Assembly: GCF_004379255.2 (NCBI RefSeq)
Contig: NC_056035.1
Coordinates: 19,365,902-19,429,901 of the forward strand
Length of the DNA: 64,000 bases
From: Salvia splendens
Lineage: Eukaryota; Streptophyta; Magnoliopsida; Lamiales; Lamiaceae
Direction: 5' to 3'
Made by a program: the position numbers and the translations under genes. The number at the start of each line of letters is the position of its first letter. Positions within the stretch are counted from its first letter, which is position 1. The notes beneath the pieces were generated by a model. The model did no database searches. It was given only the letters and a program-made list of their open reading frames with translations, and was not told the origin of the DNA. Below are positions 1 through 11,279 of this stretch, piece by piece.

Positions 1-1619
1 ACTACGTCATTGTTCGATTGCAGGTTGCTTTGCATATGTTGCTGAGAACTGACGAGGTCGTGCACCATATCATCGATACTCTTTGGTGACTTTTGTGGTT
101 GACTGGGCCCTGGCCCTATACCCAGCATCGGTCCACTCGTTTGATTCTGACGAGCGTTACCTTGACCGCCTGAAGAGTTGCTGTATTGATTTCCTTGGCC
201 CTGGTAATTATTCTGAAAATTCCTTTGGTGCGGTGGCACATAAGAGTTCCCTTGATTATTCTGATTTCTGTTCCCCCAGCTTGAGTGGTCTCCTTGGTTC
301 CGATTGATCCAGCTGCCCTACCCCTCTTGATTCCTTCCTGACCAGTTACCTTGCCTTTCGGGCTGAGGTGCAAACTGCTGACTTTGTTGTGGTGCTGGCT
401 GATTCTGCTCATTGTTAGTCCACCTGAAATTCGGATGATTCCGCCAAGGTGCATCTCTCTGTCTTCCTGGATTCCAGCTCCCATCGGGATTCCAACTACC
501 CATTGCATTGACCTGGGCCTGATAATCTCCTTCCTGGGTCCCGTAATATTGCTGAATTTGACTATCTCCTGGACCCGGAGATTTCTCCTTCCCTTGTGAA
601 GTCAGTGGATTCGTTTTCTCAATCGCGTTCAAAAGAGCCTTCTCGAGCCTATCAATCCTTGCCTCCACTTTATCATCTTCTTGCTCTATTACTGCATGCA
701 CCGACCCTCTTCTCACAGCATTCCTAGGGTTATCGTACGCCTTCTTAGCGTCGATCAATTTTCCCAGAATTTCCCTTGCTTCAGTTCCCCTATTTCTTGT
801 GAAATTCCCCCCACTCGAGGAATTCATTAAATCCTTTGACTCAGGAGTCGCCCCTTCGTAAAACAGAGAGTAAGTCTCTGCCTCTATCATTCGGTGGTTT
901 GGGCATGCATCCAACAACCCCTTAAATCTCGACCAATACTGACTCAAGGATTCGTCGTAATCCTGCTTACACTCTAATATTTCTTTCTTCAGTGCATTCG
1001 TCTTGTTGGATGGGAAGAAATAATCTAAGAATTCCAATTTGAAATCCCTCCATGTGCGAATAGAATCCGGGGGTAACCTTAATAACCACATGTTAGCTTC
1101 CCCTTTCAAGGTAAACGGAATCGCACGTAGGCGATAATCCTCCTCTGTTGCATCATTCGGCCTCTTCTGAATACCACACAACTTGCTGAATTCATTTAAG
1201 AACTCATACGGACACTCATTTCTACGCCCAGAGAACGTCGGCAAGATGCCGAGCACGTTTGTCTTGATCTCAATAGTCCTCTGGCGTGGATTCATCACTA
1301 TAGCTTGAGCTGGTTCTCCATCTAAATGGGCAGTGAGAGAACCAATCTCTGGATCTGGATCTACTACCTGCGCCATGACTATTTCCTCTGCTTCCCCTGT
1401 TTCTGACTCCGTTTCTGATTCGGGTGGGGATTCTGGATCTTCGCGTCCTGACGACGTCCAAGATTCGTCGCTAGTTGATTCACTCGGGAACGGATCTCCT
1501 GTGGTGAACCCTGATCTGGTGGTCACAGTAGAGGCTGTATCCTTAACCTGTCGAGTAAACTGGCCGTACTTCCTCCCAGACGAGTTGCTCCAGTAGGTAG
1601 ATCCTGAGCCTCTGCTCAT
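1..1619 (-). pseudogene. gag: Ty3/gypsy (Athila/Tat-like) Gag, 5' part, one in-frame stop
   Basis: Gag is the particle-forming, RNA-binding structural protein of a gypsy retrotransposon. The ATG lies at 1619 just inside the 5' LTR/PBS, and 433 codons follow. A retrotransposon gag core is visible at about residues 140-280, including EANMWLLRLPP, TWRDFKLEFLDYFFP and YWSRFKGLLDACPNH. The tail is rich in Q, N, G and R, as in gypsy Gag C-termini. The frame stops at a TAG at 318-320. Reading on in the same frame gives a further N/Q/G-rich stretch (for example SSWGNRNQNNQ and YQGQGNQYSN) that stays open to the window edge. This is therefore a single nonsense lesion in a longer gag, not the natural end. 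Protease, RT and integrase would lie to the left, outside the window. The lineage call rests on Gag style plus the tRNA-Asp PBS. Confidence 0.85.
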
Positions 1620-1703
1620 AAACTACAAACAAAAGAGTAAGAAAACAAATCAAAACTATTTACACCACAGACTCTGAACACTAACACTAAGCACGCCATC
1701 CAT

Positions 1704-1720
1704 CCCCGGCAACGGCGCCA
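1704..1720 (-). other. Primer-binding site complementary to tRNA-Asp 3' end
   Basis: On the minus strand this reads TGGCGCCGTTGCCGGGG, which matches the complement of a plant tRNA-Asp 3' end ending in CCA. It lies 2 bp inside the LTR end at 1723, the position expected for minus-strand DNA priming. Athila/Tat-type gypsy elements are known to use this primer class. Confidence 0.8.
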
Positions 1721-2499
1721 TTTGAAGTGAGAGATGTGAGCTGAATCGGATCGTGTGTGTTTCGTGTGCTTACAGGGAACACTAATACAAGTGCTCGGTC
1801 AAGACACCGCGCTTCTTAAATCAACTGGATCACTAGGTCTAGGAACCCAAGGAACACAGAGTGTTGTTGTCGTTGGACACGCTCGACTCTCCTTCAAAAA
1901 TTAATCCCTCAACCCAAATTACTATTAAATTAGTATAGGGAAGTGGGGTCGATCCCACGAAGATGGATTCGTGAGTAGTGTTTAGAGACTCTGGAAACAA
2001 GCGGCTGCTGCCACGCCAGATCCCAACAATCACAAACAACCCTACAACATAAACAAGTTAAGAACCCGATTCATCCACAAACAGACTCCATTCTCCCAGA
2101 TCCAACCACAAACCTGCGATAATCTAGAAAACAACCAACTCCAACAATCCAACTCAGAATTCAAGTATTCATAATCGACACATAATGATCAACACAGTCG
2201 GCATAAACTAAAACGAAACTTGCATAAACACAGAGAATATCCAGAAATCAAAGAGGACCGAGCCTCGAACAGCGAAGCTCGGCGAATTCAGCAGAAACGT
2301 AAACAGAAAATAAATTGTTTCTTCGCACTCAAGTAGGACGGTGTTGCCACCAGATCGAAAAGTGTGTAAGCTAGAATTGAACCCCAAGTATGCCCTGAAT
2401 TTCCCACGAAAGAACCCAAGTGTGTGAAGAAAAGTGAACTAAGCTACAAGCTGTTGGCGAGGTCTCCAACCGAGAAGATCCCTCCAGCGTGCATGCTTC

Positions 2500-2512
2500 T
2501 CTCTTTTATAGA
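2500..2512 (-). promoter_or_regulatory. Candidate TATA box of the gypsy LTR
   Basis: The minus-strand sequence GTCTATAAAAGAGAG lies inside the LTR, about 780 bp from the LTR/PBS junction. This is a plausible core promoter for retroelement transcription; no start site can be seen directly. Confidence 0.5.
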
Positions 2513-3307
2513 CGCGGACATAACCTTCTAGAGTCTTCGTAGAAATCTCTATTCTACCCTTGAACTCCGAGGCTTCCTCCGTCGAGCAATTTTCCGCATA
2601 ATGTCCACTCTTTCGCCTTCTTCCTAGGTCCACGCAACTGTCTCCCTTCTTTGCTGGACCTGGCGAAAATCTTCACACACCTGGCTTAAAACGCGTGTTA
2701 GACCCAGAAATTTCACAAATTAAAGCCCTAGACCTATGCATGAAATTAGCCTTATCAAACTGCTCACACTTAAACCATGCTTGTCCTCAAGTATGATAGA
2801 CAAGAAAATGAAATAAGGCGAATTTCAATGCACGGTTCCCAAGAACGATCCTACAAACAAGATTTAACAAAAACACAAACCTAGACCTAGAAAACTAACA
2901 GACACAGAAAAGAAAATAACACACAAAGAACACAAAACACAACACATAATCATGCACTAGCTTCAACTTTTAGGTGACTGTCCCCATAAGCTTAAGTCTT
3001 CTCCGATCGTCTACAGTCTCCAAATCCTCCTTCTTCCTTCGTCAACCCCAACGGTTCGTCAGTTTGTCAAGAAACCTATGGATTCCCTAGCGGTTAGGTT
3101 CGCTCGATCACTCATTCCTCACCAGGGATGTTAGGACCAAAAACGCTCCAAGGTTAAAGTTACACCACTGATGCGTTGGGTTATGAGAGTTTCCCCTTTT
3201 TATTATCTCCCCTCTTTTCTGGGTAAGGCAAATATTTCCTAGGTTAGGTAATTTTTACTTCCTGCCCTTAGATAATTAAGCTCCTTTTTCTCTTCTTTTA
3301 TTTTCCC

Positions 3308-3460
3308 CCTGGACTTCGTCCAGCTTACACCTCCCCTTTTTTTCTCCTGGACTTCGTCTAGCTTATACCACCTTTTCCTGGAATTCGTCCAGCTTATACC
3401 TCTTTTTTTCCTGGACTTCGTCCAGCTTATACCACCTTTTCCTGGACTTCGTCCAGCTTA
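3308..3460. repeat. Five tandem hairpin units in the LTR U3
   Basis: Five units start at about 3308, 3346, 3377, 3410 and 3441 (spacing 31-38 bp). Each contains CTGGACTTCGTCCAG, a perfect 6-bp inverted repeat around a TTC loop, followed by CTTATACC or a close variant and a T-rich spacer. Units 2 and 3 each carry one base change in the stem. The array lies in the U3 of the Athila-like LTR, so it could act in promoter control, but that is inference. Confidence 0.85.
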
Positions 3461-3820
3461 TTCCTCCTTAACCCATTTTTTCTCCTTTATACTCTACTCC
3501 CTAAGCATCAAGTGGCTGCCCATTTTTTACAAGTCAGCTCAAAGTGTTTAGGCTTACAAGTTGTGCTATTCATGTTAGGTAATCGATGTGTAAAACTGAG
3601 GGTTGATCACTTCATAGTTTGTTTAAAGAGTTCTTGAGTTATTAGCTGGTCTGATACTTACAATATAGGGAGAGGAATATACGAATGATCTCTTTCTAAA
3701 AGAGTCACAACCTTTTCCCAAACTTTAAACTCGGAGAATCACCCTGCAAAATTATATCACATACTTGACTGCAAAGAGGATTCTTTATGGTTGAAATCAT
3801 ATATGCACATACAAATTATA

Positions 3821-4081
3821 CTCCTACGTATTAAAAAAATAGAAACATTTGAAACGACCCGGGTAATGCATAATTAATAAAGTAAGTAAGTAAAATTGGT
3901 AAAGTAAGAGAGAAAAAAAGAAAAATGAGTAAAGTAAGATAAATGAAGAGAAAAAGTAGTGAAAATAGAGTTAATAGATTGTGCGGTCCATATCCTAAAA
4001 TGGAAAAATTCTAGAGTTTCTATTTTTAAGGAACAACCTAAAATGAAAATAGTTGTTATTTTAAAAAAAACGGAGGGAGTA
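3821..4081. mobile_element. Stowaway-like MITE
   Basis: The right end reads ACGGAGGGAGTA and the left end TACTCCTACGTATT, a degenerate inverted pair of the TA-target CTCCCTCCGT type. The interior is the usual AT-rich 'aagtaagaga' sequence of plant Stowaway elements, with no coding capacity. Confidence 0.6.
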
Positions 4082-4715
4082 ATAAACAGTAGCATCTAAA
4101 ATTAAGCACTCATATTTAACAACTTTTTTACAAAACAACAAAGTACAACGATAAACATAATTTCTGAAAAAGATATAGATTAAGAAAACCTGTCGTCCCA
4201 GGGGATGGTGTGGTGGTTTTGGTTTTTCATCTCCTCTTCATCAGGGGCAGCAGCCACGCCGGAGACAGCCACTGTGTCTGTATAGCTCTCCCTCTCCCTC
4301 TCCCTCTCCCTTTTCGTGTCCATCATTTTCCTATTGGTGGCATTGGCAAGGCACACCATGCCCCCACACCAACACAAGCAGGACCATCGTTTTCATGCCC
4401 ATCACTAACTATGCTTTCTTTTCTTTTTGCTACTACTAATTCCAATTCCCTTATATATATAGCAATAGCAATAGCAATAGCAATTATAACATGATGGAAC
4501 CTAATTATCACTCATTCAATAAATTAATTTATTATTGAATTCGGACTATGTGTTTAGATTGAATGGGCGACTAATTAATTACTTTGTGATGATAAATATT
4601 ATTACCATGATCAAACTACAATATCCTTATAATCCCAAATCATGGGAAAATCTTTACCGCACAAACCACTTAGCCACTGCAACATAGACAGCCACCTAAT
4701 TTAGTCTTTGTCGTC
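4082..4715. other. Intergenic DNA with simple repeats
   Basis: No gene is recognised. It holds a (CCCTCT)n pyrimidine tract at about 4286-4313 and a hexamer repeat (AATAGC)n at about 4462-4486. ORFs across these tracts look like repeat artefacts. Confidence 0.6.
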
Positions 4716-4974
4716 TACTCTCTGTCCCACAATAGGAGAGCTCTATTTGATTTTAGCACGAGTTTGAAGAAATATAAAGAAAAGTGGATTCAATAAGTTA
4801 GTGAAATATGAGTTCTATTTATATACATATATTAGTTTTATACTAAAATATGAGTAGTACAAGTTGATAGAATATGAGACCTACTTACTATTTATAGTAA
4901 AAGTGAAATATGACTTTTATTATTGGACGAACGTAAATGGTAAAATATGACTCTTATTATTAGGGGACGGAGTA
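4716..4974. mobile_element. Stowaway-like MITE
   Basis: Ends TACTCTCTGTCCCACAATAG and ...GGGGACGGAGTA form the inverted CTCTGTCCC/GGGACGGAG pair of the TA-target class. The 260-bp AT-rich interior has no ORF. Confidence 0.7.
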
Positions 4975-5366
4975 TTGAAAGTTGAGAGTGAGAGTGTTTA
5001 GTCACGAGTAAAAATGAGATTGATCATGATGAAAGTAGGAAAGTGGAGAGGAGAGCGTGTGTCGAACCATATGATTCGATGCTAACGTTAATATATAGAA
5101 CCTAAAAGCTCTGCCAATTGATGAAAGGCACTCTTGCAAATTTGAGATTAATTAAAGATAGTCGTTTTTAAAAGAAAAGTGCGAGATTTGATCCAGTACT
5201 TTTCTAAAGATCCAAGAGATAGATATAAAAATTAGAGAAAAAGTGGGTGGGCAAATTAAGAATATAAAAGAAACGAAATATAAAATGATAATGAAGTTGA
5301 GTCACGTAGGCATGCTGGTTTTCAGTACTATCAGTGGCGGCGGATGTAGATTTTTTTTGGGTAGGG
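4975..5366. other. Unannotated AT-rich DNA left of the copia element
   Basis: Nothing is recognised by eye. It ends at the ATTTC target site of the copia insertion. Confidence 0.5.
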
Positions 5367-5371
5367 ATTTC

Positions 5372-5565
5372 TGTTGGAGATTGGAGAATATCTCGTAAAG
5401 AATGAAGAAGATTACGTTAAATCAGGAGAATATTAGACGGGATATTTAGACGACAATTAGGGAGATTTGATTGAGGAAATCTTACCTTGTATAGTTCTCC
5501 CTAGGCCTATATATGATGTATCAATTCATTGTCAATAATATAACACACAATTATACAATTCTACA
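5372..5565 (+). repeat. 5' LTR of copia element 1
   Basis: Starts TGTTGG and ends CTACA. It carries a TATA-like CCTATATATGATG near 5508-5520. Identical to the 3' copy except at three positions. Confidence 0.95.
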
Positions 5566-5580
5566 TGGCATCCGAGCAGG
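5566..5580 (+). other. Primer-binding site of copia element 1
   Basis: TGGCATCCGAGCAGG directly follows the LTR and differs at two bases from TGGTATCAGAGCAGG, the initiator-Met tRNA primer site common in plant copia elements. Confidence 0.8.
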
Positions 5581-5662
5581 TTAGGCTCAGAAAAATTTCA
5601 TCGTAGCCCAATAACATACCTCTCTCGACCGAAACGGCGAGAAGACCAATCAAGCCAAAGAA

Positions 5663-6600
5663 ATGGCAGACGAGAAACCAGAAATCGAACCTGTGGCCGA
5701 GAAGATCAGGTCAAGTAAAAGTGTTACCGTAGCCTTCAAGTTGAATGGCTTGAACTATCCATTATGGGCACGATTGATGAAAGTGTCCATAGGCGGCCGA
5801 GGAGTCTACCGCCACATATCAGGAACACCACCTCCGCCACTACCGACGGAGAAGGGATATTCCGATTGGGAGGAGATAGACCTAATAGTCTTCTCCTGGA
5901 TAATCGACAATATGGAAACCAACCTCATTGCCGACTTCGCACATCATCAAACGGCGAAGGCACTGTGGGATACCCTCGCCGTCACTTTCGCAAGTTCAGC
6001 GGACTCATATCTCATATATGATCTGCGAGACAAGGCAAGCAAGATTATGCAAGGAGATTCAACATTAGAAGCCTACTGGAGCAGGCTGCACGGGGCATGG
6101 ATCGACATCGATCGATGCCCTCAAAAGACTGTGAATTGCTGCGACAAAGGAGTAGCGCAATACCGAGAAATCAAATCCGAATTAAGGCTATTTAAATTTC
6201 TCACCGGATTGAACGAGAAGTACGATTGGGTCCGACGCGAGATCCTCAAGGAGGATCCCTACCCCTCAGCCGACGTTGCATATGGGTGGGTGAAACGGGA
6301 GGCGGCTCGACTCAAGATCATGCCACCGGCATCCGATTCGACCTCCATCACCGTCGGAAGCGAGACATCATCGGGGTCGGATTCGGATTTGGAGCTCGGG
6401 AATATCGGCAACCACAGCCGCAAAACAGAGGACAACCGCCAACGATGCAACGCTCGACCGCCAACCGCCGGGGAAGCAACAAACCGGACAAATCCCGCCT
6501 CTGGTGCTCGCACTGCGGAATGCACAAACACACAAAAGAAACGTGCTTCCAATTGGTGGGGTATCCAGAGTGGTGGGAAGAAGAGAAGGCCGGAAAAGCC
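5663..6600 (+). pseudogene. gag: Copia element 1 Gag (frameshifted)
   Basis: The ATG at 5663 has a good plant context. The first about 230 codons give a UBN2-type copia Gag (LNGLNYPLWARLMKVSIGG, ALWDTLAVTFASS, LEAYWSRLHGAWIDID, KFLTGLNEKYDWVRREIL). The CCHC zinc knuckle (CSHCGMHKHTKETC, C-x2-C-x4-H-x4-C, near 6517-6560) lies in another frame, so a one-base-type frame change falls between about 6350 and 6500. Gag and Pol would normally be one polyprotein in plant copia elements. Confidence 0.85.
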
Positions 6601-6829
6601 AAAATTGCCATCGGAACCAACAGCGGGCGAAGAAACCCGACAGAAGGAAGCCAAGAAGCGACGGGATTCCAGGAAAAGAGGCCGGAGACCGGCGGCCTCC
6701 CAACCGGTGGTGGCGGGCACGGCGAGAACAGCGGTGGTGGGGGGAAGACGGCAGAGGCGATGATCGCCTCTCTCAGATGGGATGGCGGCGCCGAGATTGG
6801 AGGTAAAGGGTTAGGGATTGAGGACCCTA

Positions 6830-9800
6830 ACCCTAATAAAACTCTATTTGCTATTAAACCCCCATCTATCAAATATTATGAAAAACGACCCCATCCCGAA
6901 AGTTATACTAAAAGCCACCCCCAGCTTACTAATATTTGCGGAACAGACCCCATTTTATGCAAGAATTCATTTGCATGCTTAGAAAACCTATCATGTGCAT
7001 TTGAGGCCCAAAATTGTGATATTGTTGATGACACGGGATGGATTTTTGATTGCGGGGCCACCGACACTATGTCATATGACAGACGTGATTTTTTGGAGAT
7101 TCATAAGACTCCTAAGTCTCATATAAAAAATGCAAACGGAGGAATGACACCAGTCGAAGGGGCGGGGACTATAGAAATTTTTCCGAATGTTCATATTCCC
7201 AACTGCCTTTATGTTCCTAAATTGTCACAGAAGTTAATGTCAATTAGTCATGTGACTAAGGATTTAAATTGTACGTTGCTGATGCACCCAAACTTCTGTA
7301 TGTTACAGGATATCCGGACGGGGAAGATTATTGGACGTGGCACTGAGCGTCGCGGGCTCTATTTTGTGGATGAGATTGCTCGACAAGATGGTGCGGCGAT
7401 GCTTGCTCAAGGATCCACTAATCAAGATACTTGGCTCTGGCACCGACGGATGGGCCATACCTCTCCGGGTTATTTAAAATCTTTATTTCCTAAACTTTTT
7501 GTTCCTAGAAATTTCTCTTGCGAAGCATGTGTTTTGGCCAAGAGCCACCGAAACTCTTTTAAACCAAATGATACTCGTGTTGACACGGTTTTTTCCTTGA
7601 TTCATTCTGATGTGTGGGGCCCAGCGCCTGTAGGGACTAGTTCTGTTTTTAAATACTTTGTGATATTTGTGGATGATTGCAGTAGAGCTACTTGGGTTTA
7701 TTTCATGAAGCATAAATCTGAAGTATACGACAAATTTTTGCTTTTTTATAAAATGATCCAAACTCAATTTCAAACGTCCGTCAAAATCCTACGATCCGAT
7801 AATGGGGGGGAATTTTTAAATAGTTCCATGACAAAATTTTTTGGTGAAAATGGGTTGATACATCAAACTTCCTGTTCCCACACACCAGAACAAAATGGGG
7901 TAGCAGAACGAAAAAAATCGAATCATTCTCGAAATGACCAGAGCCCTCCTATTTGATTCAAAGGTACCCCCATCTTTTTGGCCAGAAGCCGTAGCCACCT
8001 CCGTTTACCTTCTAAATCACCTTCCCACTAAAACGCTAAACCGGAAAACACCCTTAGATCACCTTTCCACCTTAACCAAAATTCCATCAACCTTATCTCT
8101 ACCACCTAAAACCTTTGGATGCTCCGTTTATGTACATGTTCCCAAGCATGAAAGAAATAAGTTCTCCCCGTGTGCAATTAAGTGCATCTTTATGGGGTAT
8201 GGGATTAACCAGAAGGGCTATCGATGTTACGACCCCAAGACCAAACGGGTAATAACCACCATGAACTGTAACTTTCTTGAAACCGAATTTTTCTACCACC
8301 TTGGGACTCAGGGGGAGAGTGTGAGACAGGGGGAGACCCAAGAAGATGACTCCCTTCGGTGGTATATGCCAAGTAACTTTGATTCGGATCCAACAGAGCA
8401 AGCTGGCACTGTTCATGAGCCGATCCTGTCTGCAGAAACGATCCCTACAACGCTTCCGCCGCGTTCCTCTGATCCAACCGAAACGGAATCCGAGGTAATA
8501 TCTAGTCCGAGTCATGATATTTCACCTATTGTTCCTGACTCACCGAGTACAGAAGAAGACGAAGAAGATACTACAATTGACCAGGATACAGGGCAGTACG
8601 TGCTTCCTCCAAGGAGTACGAGAGGAATTCCACCCAAGAGATACTCCCCTGAACAAATAGGGAGGAGAAGCAGATACTCGGTGGCTAACTTTGCAGAAGC
8701 AAACATGTCAAAAATGGCAAGAGCGTTTCATACAGCGCTCTACGAAGAGGAGATTCCGAGAACCTTTGAAGAAGCCTTCAGAGTCAAACACTAGAGGGAG
8801 GCAATGCTCGTCGAGATGAAGGCACTAAAACGGAACGGTACTTGGGAAGTCAGTCCATTGCCCGATGGGAAGCATACAGTTGGCTGTAGATGGGTTTTCA
8901 CGATCAAGCGGAGACCCGATGGAAGCATTGAGCGATACAAAGCTCGATTAGTCGCAAAGGGGTATACTCAGACTCAGGGAGTAGATTACTCAGAGACCTT
9001 CTCCCCGGTCGCAAAGATGAACACTATAAGAGTGCTGCTATCCATTGCAGCAAACAGGGACTGGCCACTTCATCAGTATGACGTCACCAATGCATTCCTC
9101 CATGGAGAATTAAAGGATCCGATCTACATGCAAGCCCCACCGGGCTTCATAGAAGAATTTGGACAAGGCAAGGTGTGCAAGTTGAAGAAAACTCTATATG
9201 GGTTGAAGCAATCCCCGAGAGCATGGTTTGGGAGATTCACAGAAGTTATGAAACGATATGGCTATCAGCAGAGTAACTCCGACCACACACTATTCATCAA
9301 GCGGAGAGGAGAGAAGATCACATGCCTGATAATTTATGTAGACGATATGATTATTACAGGGGATGATGCAGAAGAATTGAAGGACCTCAAAGGGCATTTA
9401 GCTGCAGAATTTGAGATGAAGAACCTAGGAGACCTCAAGTATTTCCTTGGAATCGAAGTGCTCAGGTCGGGGAAAGGAATCTTCATCAGTCAACGGAAAT
9501 ACGTTCTCGATCTTTTGACCGAAACCGAAATGGGAATGCTAGAGTGTAAACCAGCAGATACTCCAATAGTACAGAACCATGGCCTTCAGATAATCAAAGG
9601 AGCAGCGTCAACCGATCGAGGCAGATACCAAAGGCTGGTAGGGAAGCTCATCTACCTATCCCACACTCGGCCAGATATTGCATATGCAGTCGGGGTGCTT
9701 AGTCAGTTTATGCACAACCCACAGGGGGAGCATTGGGAGGCAGCACTCAGAATTGTGCGCTACCTGAAGGGAACAATCGGACATGGAATACTATTTCGGA

Positions 9801-10291
9801 AGAATGGACACCTAGATATTCACGGGTACACTGATGCAGACTGGGCAGGGAACCCAGTTGATAGGCGATCTACAGGAGGGTACTTCACATTCGTGGGCGG
9901 CAACTTGGTCACTTGGAGGAGCAAAAAGCAGAAGGTAGTGGCCTTGTCAAGCGCAGAAGCTGAATTTAGAGGCATCAAGAGTGGACTTACTGAAATCCTG
10001 TGGCTCAGAAGAGTAATGAAAGAGCTAAACCTCGACTCAAAAAAGGCCTGCAAACTACTCTGTGACAACAAGGCAGCAATTAGCATTTCTGAGAACCCAG
10101 TGCAACATGATAGAACGAAGCATGTCGAGATTGATCGACATTTTATAAAGGAGAACCTTGAAGAGAAGATTGTAGAAATTCCATATGTGAAGTCCGAAGA
10201 TCAACTCGCAGACATCTTGACCAAGGCCGTGCCTGCAAAGAACTTTCACGAGGTTTTGGGCAAGTTAAGTTTTGGGGATCCCGTCACTTAA
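6830..10291 (+). pseudogene. pol: Copia element 1 Pol: protease, integrase, RT, RNase H (broken)
   Basis: Protease motif WIFDCGATD lies near 7040. Integrase has the HHCC part (WHRRMGH ... CEACVLAK, about 7440-7540) and the D,D,E core: HSDVWGP, RSDNGGEF and QNGVAER (about 7606, 7795, 7900). A run of seven A at about 7912-7918 looks one base too long and shifts the frame. RT follows with YKARLVAKGY, DVTNAFLHG and the YVDD catalytic motif near 9340, then RNase H (YTDADWAG, SSAEAEF). Between integrase and RT a TAG at 8792-8794 stands where family members have Trp (KH-stop-REAM), a nonsense change. The final stop is at 10291, just before the PPT. Confidence 0.9.
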
Positions 10292-10294
10292 CTT

Positions 10295-10303
10295 GAGGGG
10301 GAG
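10295..10303 (+). other. Polypurine tract of copia element 1
   Basis: GAGGGGGAG lies directly before the 3' LTR TGTTGG, the position used to prime plus-strand DNA. Confidence 0.85.
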
Positions 10304-10497
10304 TGTTGGAGATTGGAGAATATCTCGCAAAGAATGAAGAAGAATACGTTAAATCAGGAGAATATTAGACGGGATATTTAGACGACAATTAGGGAGATTT
10401 GATTGAGGAAATCTTACCTTGTATAGTTCTCCCTAGGCCTATATATGATGTATCAATTCATAGTCAATAATATAACACACAATTATACAATTCTACA
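10304..10497 (+). repeat. 3' LTR of copia element 1
   Basis: 194 bp, TGTTGG...CTACA, followed by the second ATTTC target copy. Confidence 0.95.
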
Positions 10498-10509
10498 ATT
10501 TCTTCGTAT

Positions 10510-10763
10510 ATATTCCTTCCATCCTTAAAAATTTATCACTTATTTTCATTTTCACTTTCTCTAAAAATTTATCATATTTCACTTTTACCATTTCTGATAG
10601 TGGACCTCATGTTTAACTAACTCATTCTCACTTCACATTTTATTAGAAGTATAAAACTAATATATAAAAGTATGACTCACGTGCCTCTAACTATTTCAAA
10701 ATTACATTTCTTAAAACCCGTGTCGAGTCAAATGATGACAAATTATTAGGGACGAAAGGAGTA
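10510..10763. mobile_element. Stowaway-like MITE next to the copia element
   Basis: Left end TATTCCTTCCATCCTTAAAA and right end GGGACGAAAGGAGTA are a degenerate CTCCCTCCGTCCC-type inverted pair. AT-rich interior, no ORF. Confidence 0.6.
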
Positions 10764-11279
10764 TGTGTGTGTGGCGCTTGTGCGCACTAAAGTTTATTTA
10801 AGATTTCATTATTTTTGGGTGCAAATGTGCGATAAATAATTATAGCGTCTTAGAGCTTCAAAATCCGAAGAATCCTTTTTTTCCATTTGAATAATTATAG
10901 AACCAGGAGCTACAAATTGATCAATGTTTAAAGTTTTTGTATTCTTTCATATCTTGATATATACTATAAAAATGGTACTAATGAGTTTGCAGTTTTCTGA
11001 TGAGCTGAGAACTTGTTGCATCATGGTAGTTGAGTTCATTCTTGTATTCAAACATTCATATACAGATATGAGTTAACATCCCTGCTAAAATTGTTAATGA
11101 TTAAACGGTGCTGAGTAGATTAATATGGACAGAGGAGAGGCTAAGCTGAAGATTGATTTACAAATGTTTCCTAAGTAGTGAAGTAAGAATAAATGAACAA
11201 CACTATCTTTTGGCTTCAGCCCACAGCCTTATTCCTACTCCAAGAATACTTCTTCCTCTATTTTATTTTTAGTTTACAT
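10764..11279. other. 3' flank of the CHYR-type gene
   Basis: AT-rich DNA with no gene recognised. It is downstream of the minus-strand ubiquitin ligase gene and may hold its 3' UTR and poly(A) site. Confidence 0.4.

Larger units (their letters stand above)
1723..3614 (-). repeat. 5' LTR of the Athila-like element (about 1.9 kb)
   Basis: Read on the minus strand the LTR begins TGAAGTGA (outer end, 3614) and finishes TCACTTCA (1723), a perfect 8-bp inverted terminal pair with the canonical TG...CA. The inner end abuts the PBS. A length of about 1.9 kb suits Athila-type LTRs. A TATA-like box (CTATAAAAGAGAG on the minus strand) lies near 2500-2511, dividing U3 from R/U5. U3 carries the hairpin array at 3308-3460. 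The outer boundary is inferred from the inverted end only, because the 3' LTR and second TSD are outside the window. Confidence 0.7.
5372..10497 (+). mobile_element. Ty1/copia LTR retrotransposon, full length, defective
   Basis: It has two 194-bp LTRs (5372-5565 and 10304-10497), a PBS, a gag-pol region and a PPT, flanked by the perfect 5-bp target duplication ATTTC (5367-5371 and 10498-10502). I count three differences between the LTRs (about 98.5% identity), so the insertion is fairly recent. Domain order protease-integrase-RT-RNase H is copia-type. The polyprotein is broken by two frame changes and one stop, so this copy would need proteins from a relative to move. Confidence 0.95.

Noticed and set aside
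116..508. 130-codon minus-strand ORF overlapping gag
   Set aside because: It is a different frame; the true gag frame continues past the TAG with the same Q/N/G-rich composition.
3308..3460. CRISPR-like array
   Set aside because: Plant retroelement LTR; units are 31-38 bp with nearly constant T-rich spacers, and no cas genes exist.
4180..4511. ORFs on both strands with RERERERE or AIAIAI runs
   Set aside because: Produced by the (CCCTCT)n and (AATAGC)n simple repeats.
6259..6872. Several antisense ORFs over the gag/zinc-knuckle region
   Set aside because: GC-rich shadow frames of the copia gag without recognisable domains.
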